Positions 8,622 through 17,285 of a DNA stretch of 64,000 nucleotides are shown here, one piece after another. The stretch's first letter is position 1. Every line of letters begins with the position of its first letter. The stretch comes from Pseudomonas sp. HOU2. GTDB taxonomy: Bacteria > Pseudomonadota > Gammaproteobacteria > Pseudomonadales > Pseudomonadaceae. The position numbers and the translations under genes are program-made. The DNA lies in assembly GCF_040729435.1 (NCBI RefSeq), contig NZ_CP160398.1, positions 992,001 to 1,056,000 on the forward strand. The letters run 5' to 3'. The notes beneath the pieces are model-generated. The model had not been told where the DNA came from. It made no database searches and saw only the letters and a list, made by a program, of their open reading frames with translations.

Positions 8622-9941
8622 TCACACCACCATCTGCAGAATCAACCACGCATTTGCCCCACTGATCACCGCAAACAGACCCCACGCCAGCACCCGGGTC
8701 GGCAGCCTGTTCACAAACGGCCCCATCAGTTGCTTGTCACTGGTCATGCGGATCAGCGGGTACAACGCAAACGGCAGTTGCAGGCTCAACACCACCTGAC
8801 TCAACACCAGCAACTTGCCCACCGCGTTGTCGCCCATCAGCCACACGCCGATGAACGCCGGGATCAGCGCCAGCCCACGGGTGATCAACCGCCGCTGCCA
8901 GCAGGGAATACGCAGGTTCAGATAACCCTCCATGATCACCTGCCCGGCGATGGTCCCGGTGAACGTCGAGCTCTGCCCCGACGCCAGCAACGCCACGCCA
9001 AACAGCACACTGGCCAGCGCACCGCCCACCAGCGGGTCGAGCAGGTGATAGGCGTCCTGAATGTCCACCACGTCGGTATGCCCGGACTGGTGAAAGGCAG
9101 CCGCCGCCAGAATCAGAATCGCCGCATTGACCAGCAGCGCCAGCGCCAGCGAACCGATGGTGTCGATGCGCGCCAGATTCACCGCGTCCTGCTTGCTCGC
9201 CAGATCCGTGCCGATCATCCGCGTCTGCACGATCGAGGTATGCAGGTAGAGGTTGTGCGGCATCACCGTGGCGCCGAGGATACCGATTGCCAGGTACAAC
9301 GGCGCGGCATCGCTGATCGCCGAGAGCGACGGTTTGAACCCGGCGAACACGTCTGGCCAGTACGGTTTGATCAGCACCAGTTCGACGAAGAAACACACGC
9401 CGATGGTCGCCACCAGCACCAGCATGATCGCTTCCAGTCGGCGAAAGCCACGGTTCTGCAGGGCCAGCACCAGCAGCGTGTCGAAGGCGGTCAGGGCAAT
9501 GCCGAAGGTCAGCGAACAGCCAAGCAATAAATGGAAGGCCAGGGCACAGCCGAGCACTTCGGCCAGATCGGTGGCGATGATCGAGATTTCCGCCAGCACC
9601 CATTGCAGGCGCGCGGTCGGGGTGCTGTACCGCTCGCGGGACAATTGCGCCAGATCGCGACCGGTAGCGATGCCCAGCCGCGAGCACAGGCATTGCACGA
9701 CCATCCCCGCCAGACTTGCGAGCAACACCACAAACAGCAGGCTGTAACCAAAACGCGAACCGGCCTCGATCGCGGTCGCCCAGTTGCCCGGATCCATGTA
9801 GCCGATAGACACCAGCAAGCCAGGCCCGGCAAAACGCAGCACGCGTTTGAAGAACGAAGCGTTCGGATCCACCGCGACACTGCCAGCCACTTCCGGCGGG
9901 CAGAACGGCGCGGTGGCGATTTTGGGTAGGCTGAATTTCAC
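8622..9941 (-). CDS. mntH: Nramp-family divalent metal (Mn2+) transporter
   Basis: The 439-residue integral membrane protein has about 11 predicted helices. Nramp signatures are DPGNWAT in the first helix and MPHNLYLHT in the sixth, whose D, N, M and H residues coordinate the metal. It imports Mn2+ and possibly Fe2+ with protons. The frame extends to an ATG at 10007, but the GTG at 9941 (peptide VKFSLPKIATAPF) gives the usual family length and follows GGA, so I prefer it. I see no recognisable manganese riboswitch in the short upstream region, which is filled by a REPIN. Confidence 0.88.
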   Translation of the reverse strand: MKFSLPKIATAPFCPPEVAGSVAVDPNASFFKRVLRFAGPGLLVSIGYMDPGNWATAIEAGSRFGYSLLFVVLLASLAGMVVQCLCSRLGIATGRDLAQLSRERYSTPTARLQWVLAEISIIATDLAEVLGCALAFHLLLGCSLTFGIALTAFDTLLVLALQNRGFRRLEAIMLVLVATIGVCFFVELVLIKPYWPDVFAGFKPSLSAISDAAPLYLAIGILGATVMPHNLYLHTSIVQTRMIGTDLASKQDAVNLARIDTIGSLALALLVNAAILILAAAAFHQSGHTDVVDIQDAYHLLDPLVGGALASVLFGVALLASGQSSTFTGTIAGQVIMEGYLNLRIPCWQRRLITRGLALIPAFIGVWLMGDNAVGKLLVLSQVVLSLQLPFALYPLIRMTSDKQLMGPFVNRLPTRVLAWGLFAVISGANAWLILQMVV

Positions 9942-10013
9942 GCACACATCCAGAAACAAGTCGGAAAGACGCAGCTTAGACGTTTCAGTTGAACCCTTGA
10001 AGAGCAAAAGATC

Positions 10014-10098
10014 GTCCGAACGCGGCCCGAGCCTTCGGCAGCTCCTACACTGGAATGCGTTCCCCTGTAGGAGCTGCCGAAGGCTGCGATCTTTTGAC
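10014..10098. repeat. REPIN, TGTAGGAGCTGCCGAAGG family
   Basis: Two outward-facing units (CCTTCGGCAGCTCCTACA then TGTAGGAGCTGCCGAAGG) lie between mntH and the next gene. The unit order is the reverse of that at 4546. Confidence 0.75.
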
Positions 10099-10099
10099 T

Positions 10100-10636
10100 T
10101 TAATGGCTCATGCCCAGTAACTGCTGACGCAACTCGGGGTTACGGGTGCGCGGATCCAGCCAGATATCGAAAAACGCCCGGGCAAACTGCGGATCATCGA
10201 TTTCATGCTGCAACTGCTGACCGATAAAAAACCGCGCACCCTGCCCCGGCAGATACACGCCCGTAATCCGCGTGCCGGCCTGCACATCGACGAACGATTG
10301 CTGCATTTGCTCTTGCCACCTGGACAGTTGTGCGGGACTGACGCTCGAGCCTGCCAGCCGTTTGATTTCATCGACACTGGCCTGCACCAGATCGTCACGG
10401 GAGATCTTGCGCCGATAGATCAGCTCCAGAGCGAAGGGCTGCTCGGTGGACAACGGGCGCGCCGCGCTCCACATCCGCGCGTTGTACACATCGAATCCGA
10501 ACACACTGAAATCGCCGCTGCCGATGATTTGCGCCCCGGGCACCGCGTCCTGCCAGTTGGCCCAGGTCGGCGTCAGCAGCAACGCCCACAGACCAATGCC
10601 ACAACAACCACGCAACACCCTAGGTGCTCTGTTCAT
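10100..10636 (-). CDS. Exported chalcone-isomerase-like protein
   Basis: The 178-residue protein begins with a signal peptide (GIGLWALLLTPTWA, cleavage near residue 26). The mature part resembles the CHI-like fold of bacterial Chalcone_3 proteins: IGSGDFSVFGFDVYNARMW, then FALELIYRRKISRDDLV and the C-terminal FFDIWLDPRTR. Such proteins are periplasmic and of unknown function; the plant catalytic residues are generally not kept. It is transcribed alone, divergent from the membrane protein that follows. Confidence 0.75.
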   Translation of the reverse strand: MNRAPRVLRGCCGIGLWALLLTPTWANWQDAVPGAQIIGSGDFSVFGFDVYNARMWSAARPLSTEQPFALELIYRRKISRDDLVQASVDEIKRLAGSSVSPAQLSRWQEQMQQSFVDVQAGTRITGVYLPGQGARFFIGQQLQHEIDDPQFARAFFDIWLDPRTRNPELRQQLLGMSH

Positions 10637-10782
10637 CGTGGCATCGACTCCGGTAAATCCTGATAGTCAGAGCATAGTCGGCGATCCACACCAGCACTTT
10701 GTATACAGTTTTTGTAGAACAATGCAGCAATCGGTGAGCGGCAATGCTAACGTGGCCTCTCTCATCCGACGGAGCCTCCCGC

Positions 10783-11565
10783 GTGCTGATCCTCAAACTG
10801 CTACTGATCCCCGGTTTTCTGCTGCTGATTTCCCTCGCTGGCAAGCGCTGGGGGCCGAGCGTGGCCGGTTGGCTGTCGGGGTTGCCGGTGGTGGTCGGGC
10901 CGATTCTGTTTTTCCTCGCCATTGAACAGGGACCGCAATTTGCAGCGCAATCGGCGGTCGCGGCGCTCTCGGCGATGTTTGCCATGATTGCGTTCTGCGT
11001 CACCTACGCGCAGGTCGCGCAGCGAGCGAACTGGCCGTGGGCGCTGACGGTTTCGCTGTCGGTGTGGGCGGCGCTGGCGCTGGTGCTGTCGCTGATTCCG
11101 GCGTCGCTGCCGTTCTCGATCGCTGCGGCAGCCACTGCCCTGCTCGCCGCGCCGTACCTGTTCCCCGACGTGCAGCCGGTACTGAATGGCCCTGCGCCGA
11201 AATCCGACAAACTGATCTGGCGAATGATTGCCGGGGCGGCGTTGACGCTGTTGGTGACCCTGCTCGCCAGTACCGTGGGCGAGCGCTGGAGCGGCTTGCT
11301 CGCGGTGTTCCCGGTACTGGGCAGTGTGATGGCAGTGTTCTCCCAACAGACGCGCGGCCCGGCGTTTACCACGGCATTGCTGCGGGCGACGGCGACCGGC
11401 ATGTACTCGTTTTCGGCGTTTTGCCTGGTGTCGGCGCTGACCCTGCCAACCCTGGGCCTGAGCGGATTCATCGCCGGTGTTGCGGTGTCGGTGGCGATGC
11501 TCGGCGTTACCCGCAAACTGCTGGCCCGCCCAGCACCAGCCAAAAGCCCACAACCCCAAGGCTGA
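10783..11565 (+). CDS. Multispanning inner-membrane protein of unknown function
   Basis: From the GTG at 10783, which follows GGAG at good spacing, the protein has 260 residues and about eight hydrophobic segments with short loops. A conserved-looking SVAGWLSGLPVVVGP stretch lies early and ends in the second helix. The upstream in-frame ATG (10744) would add a polar 13-residue head and lacks a ribosome site. I do not recognise a transport signature. It is followed by a REPIN and not linked to neighbours. Confidence 0.7.
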   Translation: MLILKLLLIPGFLLLISLAGKRWGPSVAGWLSGLPVVVGPILFFLAIEQGPQFAAQSAVAALSAMFAMIAFCVTYAQVAQRANWPWALTVSLSVWAALALVLSLIPASLPFSIAAAATALLAAPYLFPDVQPVLNGPAPKSDKLIWRMIAGAALTLLVTLLASTVGERWSGLLAVFPVLGSVMAVFSQQTRGPAFTTALLRATATGMYSFSAFCLVSALTLPTLGLSGFIAGVAVSVAMLGVTRKLLARPAPAKSPQPQG

Positions 11566-11574
11566 CGTAATTCA

Positions 11575-11687
11575 CTGTGGCGAGGGAGCTTGCTCCCGCG
11601 GGCGTGCGCAACGCCCCTATGATTTTTACGACTGCTGCGCAGCCGAGCGGGACGGTGCGGCGATCCGACAAGCTCCCTCGCCACAAA
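11575..11687. repeat. REPIN, GGGAGCTTGCTCCC family
   Basis: It starts GTGGCGAGGGAGCTTGCTCC and ends AAGCTCCCTCGCCACA. The right arm is damaged (GACGGTGCGGCGATCCGAC replaces the usual GGGAG). Confidence 0.7.
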
Positions 11688-11772
11688 TGTTCGACAAACC
11701 GCGCTGGAATGCCAGGCACGCTCCGTGGGATCATCGCCGCCCTGGCGCGACCAACCCCCTCCGGAGATTTAC

Positions 11773-12339
11773 ATGTCATTGCTCAGCAAGAAAGCCGTCG
11801 TCCTGTTGCTGGCGGCGGTCGCCGGTCTCGGCGCCATCAATGCCCAGGCCGCCAAGGCCAAGGAAAAAGCGGCGACCAACAGCGTGTCGATGCTCGACGG
11901 CAAGTTCACCTTCGTCCTGCCCAAAGGTTTTACCGCCGACCCGCTGCCGGCCGGGCCGACCGGTGCCAAGGGCACGATGTACACCAATCAGGCGACCAAA
12001 ACCGTGGTCATCGCCGCGGAAAACCAGATCGCCGGGGGCACCAGCGTCAAGGACAACGACAACGAATTTCTCGATGGCAGCCTGGCGAGTTTCATCGATG
12101 ACCAGCGCAAGGCCCTGCCGGACTTCAACAAGCTCAGCGAAAAAAGCCTGACCCAGAAAAGCAGCGGCCTCGGCGTGCGTCAGGTCGACAGCACCGCCAC
12201 TCAGGGCGGCGGCCAGACTCTGAACACCACCCTGCTCGCCGCGTCCGGCAAACGCATGGCGCTGGTCCAGGTGATTTCCCGGGCCAGCGACAAGAGCGGT
12301 CACGATGCGCTGGTGAAAACCATCCTCAAGGACAAGTGA
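11773..12339 (+). CDS. Exported DcrB-like protein of unknown function
   Basis: The 188-residue protein starts at the ATG at 11773 after CCGGAG. It has a signal peptide (AVVLLLAAVAGLGAINAQA) and a lysine-rich mature start. The body (GKFTFVLPKGFTADPLP, ASFIDDQRKALPDF) resembles the DcrB/PsbP-like fold seen in Enterobacterial DcrB. It should be periplasmic. The function is unknown; it converges on the esterase gene with only 3 bp between stop codons. Confidence 0.7.
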   Translation: MSLLSKKAVVLLLAAVAGLGAINAQAAKAKEKAATNSVSMLDGKFTFVLPKGFTADPLPAGPTGAKGTMYTNQATKTVVIAAENQIAGGTSVKDNDNEFLDGSLASFIDDQRKALPDFNKLSEKSLTQKSSGLGVRQVDSTATQGGGQTLNTTLLAASGKRMALVQVISRASDKSGHDALVKTILKDK

Positions 12340-12342
12340 TCC

Positions 12343-13059
12343 TTACGGATTGAGTTGCTGCAGCCAGGCATTCAAGTCGCGCAGCTCGGCCGTGCTGATG
12401 CTGTGGCCGACGCCGGGATAGGCGTGAAACTCGGGCTTATAGGCGAGTTTCTGCAGCAGCGCATCGGCCTCGGTGCCGTCGTGGTACGGCACTCGATCAT
12501 CGGCGGTGCCATGGCCGATGAAGATGTGCAGCGGCAACGGTTGCTGCTGCGCCTTGAGTTCGCCTTTCAACACCGGCAACAGCCGTCCACTCAACGCCGC
12601 AATGCCGCCGACCGCCACCGGCGGACGCAAGCCCACTTCGTAGGTCATCATCGCGCCCTGACTGAAACCGATCAGGTACACCTTGTCCGGGCTGGCGTGA
12701 TATTTCTGCGCCGCCTGCGCGACAAACGCCCGCAACTTCTGGCCGCTGGCCTGCAGATCATCGGTCTCACCGTTGTAGGCACCTTCGCCTTTCTTGCGAA
12801 ACCACTGGAAACGTCCTTCGCCCAGCGCCAGCGGTGCCTGCACTGACAGGTAGTTGTACTGCGCCGGCAACTGAAACTTCATACCGATCAGATCGGCTTC
12901 GTTACTGCCGTAACCGTGCAGGAAAATCACCAGCGGCCGGGTGTTCGCGTCCGGGTGAACCTGCTCGATGTATTTCAGTGGCAGGTCGCTTTGCAGCGTG
13001 GTCTGCGCGTGAACGGCGCTGGACGCCAGGAGGGTCAACAGGGCAAACGCCTTCAACAT
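12343..13059 (-). CDS. Exported alpha/beta hydrolase, phospholipase/carboxylesterase family
   Basis: From the ATG at 13059 (after AAGGAAGG) the protein has 238 residues with a signal peptide ending VHA-QTT. It shows the oxyanion segment FLHGYGSNEADL, the nucleophile elbow GFSQGA, the aspartate in GTADDRVPY and the histidine in PGVGHSI. This is the Abhydrolase_2 (EstA/YpfH-like) family. The leader makes it a periplasmic esterase; the substrate is unknown. Confidence 0.85.
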   Translation of the reverse strand: MLKAFALLTLLASSAVHAQTTLQSDLPLKYIEQVHPDANTRPLVIFLHGYGSNEADLIGMKFQLPAQYNYLSVQAPLALGEGRFQWFRKKGEGAYNGETDDLQASGQKLRAFVAQAAQKYHASPDKVYLIGFSQGAMMTYEVGLRPPVAVGGIAALSGRLLPVLKGELKAQQQPLPLHIFIGHGTADDRVPYHDGTEADALLQKLAYKPEFHAYPGVGHSISTAELRDLNAWLQQLNP

Positions 13060-13136
13060 AAAGCCTTCCTTCGCGGAGTGTCGGGTTCGGAGACAGCCTA
13101 ACATTGTCTGAAAGGTGTGGTGTCGCGGATGCCGCC

Positions 13137-13213
13137 ATCGCTGGCAAGCCAGCTCCCACGGGTTTTGTGAGCACCACCGATCACTGTGGGAGCTGGCTTG
13201 CCAGCGATGAAGC
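13137..13213. repeat. REPIN, TCGCTGGCAAGCCAGCTCCC family
   Basis: A compact inverted pair with about 35 bp between the arms; near-identical arms to those at 8501. Confidence 0.8.
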
Positions 13214-13235
13214 CAGCAAAAACACCGAAGATCTG

Positions 13236-14348
13236 TCAGTCGTTGATCAGCTTGCCCACCCGAATCGGCTCACGCCCTGCCACCTTGGCCTGCCAGATCC
13301 CCGGTTGGGTGTAACGCCCACGATCAATCGCAAACAGCACGCCGCTGGTGCCGGCGCGGACGGTGGTGAGGCGGTCATTCAACGGGTCCACCACCTCGAA
13401 CAGCGCATCGCCCTTCTCCACCCATTCCCCGGCATTGCGCAGGAAACTGACCACGCCATGGTGCGGCGCGAACAGATATTCGGTGCCTTCGAACGGCATG
13501 CCTTCGCAGCATTCCTGCGGTGCCGCCGGCCATTCGCCGCTGATGAAACCCTGCTCGGCGAGAAAGCCGAGAATCGCTTCACAATTGGCCTGCGCCTGAT
13601 CAACCCGGGTGTCGCCCATGCTGCCCAGTTCCAGGGTGGTGGCAAGATTCGCCGGAGGAATCGCCGCGTTCGGGAACGCCCGCGCCAGACGCAGCCACGG
13701 CGACGAGCACGACTCGTCGAACGAACTGCCACCGGAGTCTTCACACAGCAAGGCGACGCCAGCCTTCAGTCGCGCCGCCAGCGATTGCCAGCGCGGCCAG
13801 TGTTGCGGCAGTGCGTAAATGTGAATCGCCGCGTCAAAATCGCAATGCAGATCAAGGGTGATGTCGGCGTCGCAGGCATGGCGCAGCAGCAAGCGGTGCA
13901 GCGCTTCCAGTTGCGAGGCCGGGGCCGGCAGTTCGTCGAGCACCTGACCCATGGTCTGGCGGATCAGCGCGATATTGGCTTCGGCATCACTGCCCAGCCG
14001 CTCGCCGATTCGCGCCGCCACTGGCGCGCTGAGTTCAACGAACGAGCGGTTGAAATTCTTCCCGCTGCCCAGCTCGAAGCGCCCCATGTGGCTGCCTTGC
14101 AGATGCTGGTCGAGGCCGATCGGATTGGCCACCGGCACCAGCTCGATCACCCCTTGCAGGCGACCCTGGTGTTCCAGTTCGCTGAGGCGCTGCTTGAGTT
14201 CCCACGCGGTGCGCATGCCCGGCAGTTCGTCGGCGTGCAGACTGGCCTGGATATACACCTTGCGGCTGCCGGCGCCGTAACGGAAGACGCTGAGGGAACG
14301 TTCGCTGCCCAGATGGCTCCAGGGCAGGACATGGTCGATGCGTTGCAT
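13236..14348 (-). CDS. Succinylglutamate desuccinylase/aspartoacylase family protein, AotO-like
   Basis: The 370-residue M14-type zinc deacylase begins at the ATG at 14348, preceded by GGAG. The metal site is seen as ASLHADELPGM (H and E of HxxE) and later DLHCDF. Similar proteins sit in the aot arginine-transport operon of P. aeruginosa (AotO) and are cytoplasmic N-acyl amino-acid deacylase relatives of uncertain substrate. The basic amino-acid binding protein gene lies just upstream on the same strand, but a terminator and a REPIN separate them. Confidence 0.82.
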   Translation of the reverse strand: MQRIDHVLPWSHLGSERSLSVFRYGAGSRKVYIQASLHADELPGMRTAWELKQRLSELEHQGRLQGVIELVPVANPIGLDQHLQGSHMGRFELGSGKNFNRSFVELSAPVAARIGERLGSDAEANIALIRQTMGQVLDELPAPASQLEALHRLLLRHACDADITLDLHCDFDAAIHIYALPQHWPRWQSLAARLKAGVALLCEDSGGSSFDESCSSPWLRLARAFPNAAIPPANLATTLELGSMGDTRVDQAQANCEAILGFLAEQGFISGEWPAAPQECCEGMPFEGTEYLFAPHHGVVSFLRNAGEWVEKGDALFEVVDPLNDRLTTVRAGTSGVLFAIDRGRYTQPGIWQAKVAGREPIRVGKLIND

Positions 14349-14383
14349 GGGAAAACTCCTGAATGGCTGGATCACGCAGATCC

Positions 14384-14478
14384 CCTGTAGGAGTGAGCCT
14401 GCTCGCGATAGCGGTGTGTCAGGCACTAAAGTGGCTGAATGTTAAACCGCTATCGCGAGCAGGCTCACTCCTACAGGG
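14384..14478. repeat. REPIN, TGTAGGAGTGAGCCTGCTCGCGA family
   Basis: An inverted pair with arms CCTGTAGGAGTGAGCCTGCT and its complement. The same unit appears as the second half of each repeat in the tandem array at 27259. Confidence 0.8.
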
Positions 14479-14499
14479 TTCTCCTATGAATCAGAGCAC

Positions 14500-14537
14500 A
14501 AAAAAAGTGGCCACCGCATTCACGGGGCCACTTTTTT
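14500..14537 (-). terminator. Bidirectional rho-independent terminator after the binding-protein gene
   Basis: The stem AAGTGGCC/GGCCACTT is flanked by A6 and T6 runs, 10 bp after the stop codon of the minus-strand gene at 14548. Confidence 0.9.
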
Positions 14538-14547
14538 CTATAGCGTA

Positions 14548-15327
14548 TTAATGGCCGTACACGTCAAAGTCGAAGTACTTGTCCTGGACTTTCTTGTACT
14601 CGCCATTGGCGCGGATTTCGGTGATGGCCTTGTTGAATTTCTCCGCCAGTTCGGTATCGCCCTTGCGCACGGCGATGCCGGCGCCACCGCCGAAGTACTT
14701 GGCGTCTTCATAGGTCGGGCCGACGAATTCGAAGCCTTTACCGGCATCGGTCTTCAGGAAACCGTCGCTGAGGTTGACCGAGTCGGCCAGCATCGCGTCG
14801 AGACGACCGGACTTCATATCCAGGTTGGCTTCCTGTTGCGAGCCATAGCGCACCACTTCAAACCCGGCGTCTTTGGCCATGTCGGTGGCATAACGGTCGT
14901 GGGTACTGGCGCGCAGCACGCCGACCTTCTTGCCCTTGAGCTGGGTCAGCGGATCAGTGATGCCCGAGCCTTCCTTCATCACGAAACGCGCCGGGGTGTG
15001 GTAGTACTTGATGGTGAAATCGACGTTTTTCTTGCGGTCGTCGGTGATGGTCATCGAGGACAGGATCGCGTCGATCTTCTTCACTTTGAGTGCCGGGATC
15101 AGGCCATCGAATTCCTGCTCGACCCATACGCATTTGACGTCCATCTGTTTGCACAGGGCATCGCCGATATCGACGTCGAACCCGGTGAGTTTGCCGTCAG
15201 CGGTTTTCATCGAGAATGGCGGGTAAGCGGCTTCAATCCCCAGACGAATCGGTTTGGCGTCTTCGGCTACAGCGGTCAGGGACAACATCGACAGTGCCAG
15301 GGCACCGAACATCACTAGCTTCTTCAT
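14548..15327 (-). CDS. Periplasmic basic amino-acid binding protein of an ABC importer
   Basis: The 259-residue family 3 solute-binding protein has a signal peptide ([10 protein letters not shown]). The mature protein begins [29 protein letters not shown], typical of lysine/arginine/ornithine binding proteins (ArgT, HisJ, AotJ). SMTITDDR and the DAMLADSV hinge are also as expected. No permease or ATPase gene adjoins it, so it would have to share a transporter encoded elsewhere. It has its own terminator and a 5' region of about 100 bp rich in A/T. Confidence 0.88.
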   Translation of the reverse strand: MKKLVMFGALALSMLSLTAVAEDAKPIRLGIEAAYPPFSMKTADGKLTGFDVDIGDALCKQMDVKCVWVEQEFDGLIPALKVKKIDAILSSMTITDDRKKNVDFTIKYYHTPARFVMKEGSGITDPLTQLKGKKVGVLRASTHDRYATDMAKDAGFEVVRYGSQQEANLDMKSGRLDAMLADSVNLSDGFLKTDAGKGFEFVGPTYEDAKYFGGGAGIAVRKGDTELAEKFNKAITEIRANGEYKKVQDKYFDFDVYGH

Positions 15328-15563
15328 TTATTACTCCTGTGTGCGGAGGCTTTTATTGGCAGCTTTCGATTGGGCGTTCGGTCATGGCCAATTAGCGGCA
15401 AAAACCGACGTGGCCGGCAGTCTATGGCGGCGCGCACAGGGTAAATTGTGTTTAGGCGACAAATACTTACAGAAAATCGGCGCACGCGTTGACCGGGATC
15501 AACGCTGCGCCGACATGGTGCAAAGGCTGTAGGACAAATCTTTGAAAACGACAAAAATTGCCT

Positions 15564-15640
15564 TTGTAGGAGCTGCCGCAGGCTGCGATCTTTTGCTCTT
15601 TAAAAGTCAAAAGATCGCAGCCTGCGGCAGCTCCTACAAA
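15564..15640. repeat. REPIN, TGTAGGAGCTGCCGCAGG family
   Basis: A near-perfect 77-bp inverted repeat with a short centre (TTTTGCTCTTTAAAAG); transcribed it would fold as one long hairpin between the binding-protein and rhodanese genes. Confidence 0.85.
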
Positions 15641-15645
15641 AGCAT

Positions 15646-16074
15646 TCAGCATTCACATCCAATAGGCGCCTTGGCGGTTTGAGTAGCACTCAAGCTGAAC
15701 CCTTCATCCAGCCACCCAGTCACACCGCCAATCATCTCCTTGACCGGGTAACCCAACGCCGCCAGTTTCACCGCAGCCTTGTTGGCGCCGTTGCAGTGCG
15801 GGCCGGCGCAATAGACCACGAACAACGTGTTCGTCGAATACTCCGCCAGGCCTTCGGCGGTCAGCGAGCGGGTCGGAATGTTGATCGCGCCCGGCACGTG
15901 ACCGCGCTCGAACGCCAAACGACTGCGCACATCGACCAGAACAAAATCGACTTCACCGGCCTCCTGGCTGCTGTACACGTCAGAACAATCGGTTTCAAAC
16001 GTCAGACGGTTGCTGAAATGCATCAGGGCAATCGCCGACGGTGCGGCAGGAATATCGCGAACCAGGCTGGTCAT
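15646..16074 (-). CDS. Single-domain rhodanese-like sulfurtransferase
   Basis: The 142-residue protein starts at the second in-frame ATG (16074), which has AAGGAG at good spacing; the first ATG at 16092 itself overlaps that site. The rhodanese domain shows DVRSRLAFERGHVPGAINIP and the active-site loop CAGPHCNGA with the sulfur-carrying cysteine, then GGVTGWLDEG. The unusual C-terminus ends CEC. It is divergent from the FtrA-like regulator with about 100 bp between them, an arrangement I recall from other pseudomonads, so it may be the regulator's target. Confidence 0.85.
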   Translation of the reverse strand: MTSLVRDIPAAPSAIALMHFSNRLTFETDCSDVYSSQEAGEVDFVLVDVRSRLAFERGHVPGAINIPTRSLTAEGLAEYSTNTLFVVYCAGPHCNGANKAAVKLAALGYPVKEMIGGVTGWLDEGFSLSATQTAKAPIGCEC

Positions 16075-16176
16075 GTTGTGTGGCTCCTTCATCTGTTGGT
16101 GTGTGAGCAGACTTTATCGGGCCGGCACTTGGCGCTACAGTGGCGCGCAAGACACTCACCGGGAATTTTCCGCCAA

Positions 16177-17151
16177 ATGCCTGACTCACCTGGATTGGTT
16201 GCGATTCTGGCCTACGACGGCCTCTGTACCTTCGAGTTCGGCATCGCCGTGGAGATTTTCGGCCTGCCCCGGCCGGAGTTCGATTTCCCGTGGTACGAGC
16301 ACCGTATCGTCGCCGTCGATCAAGGGCCGATGCGCGCCATGGGCGGGATTCACGTATTGGCCGACGGCGGCCTGGAGCTGCTGGCGCAGGCGCGCACCAT
16401 CATCATTCCCGGTTGGCGCGACCGCGCGGCCCCGGTGCCGCCGGCATTGATCGACGCCTTGCGACAGGCCCACGCCCGGGGTGCGCGGTTGCTGTCGATT
16501 TGCTCCGGGGTGTTTGTGCTGGCCGCCAGTGGCTTGCTCGACGGTCACGGTGCGACCACGCACTGGCGCTACACCGAGGAACTGGCGCGGCGCTTCCCGG
16601 CGATTGCGGTGGATCCGGATGTGCTTTACGTCGACTCCGGCCAGTTGATCACCTCGGCGGGCAGCGCCGCCGGGATCGATGCCTGCCTCTATCTGCTGGC
16701 GCGGGACTTTGGCACCCAGGTCGCCAATTCAGTGGCCCGGCGCCTGGTGATGTCGCCGCAACGCACCGGCGGTCAGGCGCAGTTCATCCCCATGCCAGTC
16801 AGCGCGACACCCCGCAACGACTTGTCGCGGGTGATGCAGTGGGCCCGCGAACGCCTGCACCAACCACTGGAAGTGCGCGATCTGGCCAGCGAAGCGGCCA
16901 TGAGCGAGCGGACCTTTCTGCGCCGTTTCACCGAGGCCAGCGGGCAATCGCCCAAGGCGTGGCTGCAACACGAGCGACTGGCCCGGGCGCGGGAGTTACT
17001 GGAGAGCAGCGTGCACAACACCGAGCAGATCGCCCAGCGCTGCGGTTATCGCTCGGTGGAGAGTTTTCGTGTGGCGTTTCGCAGCGTGGTCGGGGTGCCG
17101 CCGTCGGTGTATCGGGAGCGGTTTGGGCGTGGGCTCAAAGCGATTTCCTGA
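16177..17151 (+). CDS. ftrA: GlxA-family (DJ-1/PfpI-AraC) transcriptional regulator, FtrA-like
   Basis: The 324-residue protein begins MPDSPGLVAILAYDG. Residues about 5-175 form a DJ-1/PfpI amidotransferase-like domain with the SICSGVFVLA cysteine elbow, and about 215-315 form an AraC DNA-binding domain with two helix-turn-helices (VRDLASEAAMSERTFLRRF and TEQIAQRCGYRSVESFRVAF). An open frame extends far upstream through the rhodanese gene and is not coding. The symbol reflects similarity to FtrA annotations beside rhodanese genes; the ligand is unknown. Confidence 0.85.
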   Translation: MPDSPGLVAILAYDGLCTFEFGIAVEIFGLPRPEFDFPWYEHRIVAVDQGPMRAMGGIHVLADGGLELLAQARTIIIPGWRDRAAPVPPALIDALRQAHARGARLLSICSGVFVLAASGLLDGHGATTHWRYTEELARRFPAIAVDPDVLYVDSGQLITSAGSAAGIDACLYLLARDFGTQVANSVARRLVMSPQRTGGQAQFIPMPVSATPRNDLSRVMQWARERLHQPLEVRDLASEAAMSERTFLRRFTEASGQSPKAWLQHERLARARELLESSVHNTEQIAQRCGYRSVESFRVAFRSVVGVPPSVYRERFGRGLKAIS

Positions 17152-17168
17152 GATGAATTTCCGGACGC

Positions 17169-17262
17169 CATCGCTGGCAAACCAGCTCCCACAGGCTTTG
17201 CGTCGTACACACCACCTTGTTTCAACTCAGAAACCTGTGGGAGCTGGGCTTGCCCGCGATGA
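17169..17262. repeat. REPIN, TCGCTGGCAAACCAGCTCCC family
   Basis: An inverted pair with both arms slightly diverged (GGCAAACC, GGGCTTGCCCGCG), between the regulator and cobF. Confidence 0.7.
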
Positions 17263-17285
17263 GGCCTGCACCGACAACCTACAAA

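Noticed and set aside
15679..16176. N-terminal extension of the FtrA-like regulator
   Set aside because: It runs antisense through the rhodanese gene and looks like shadow coding; the DJ-1 domain begins at 16177.
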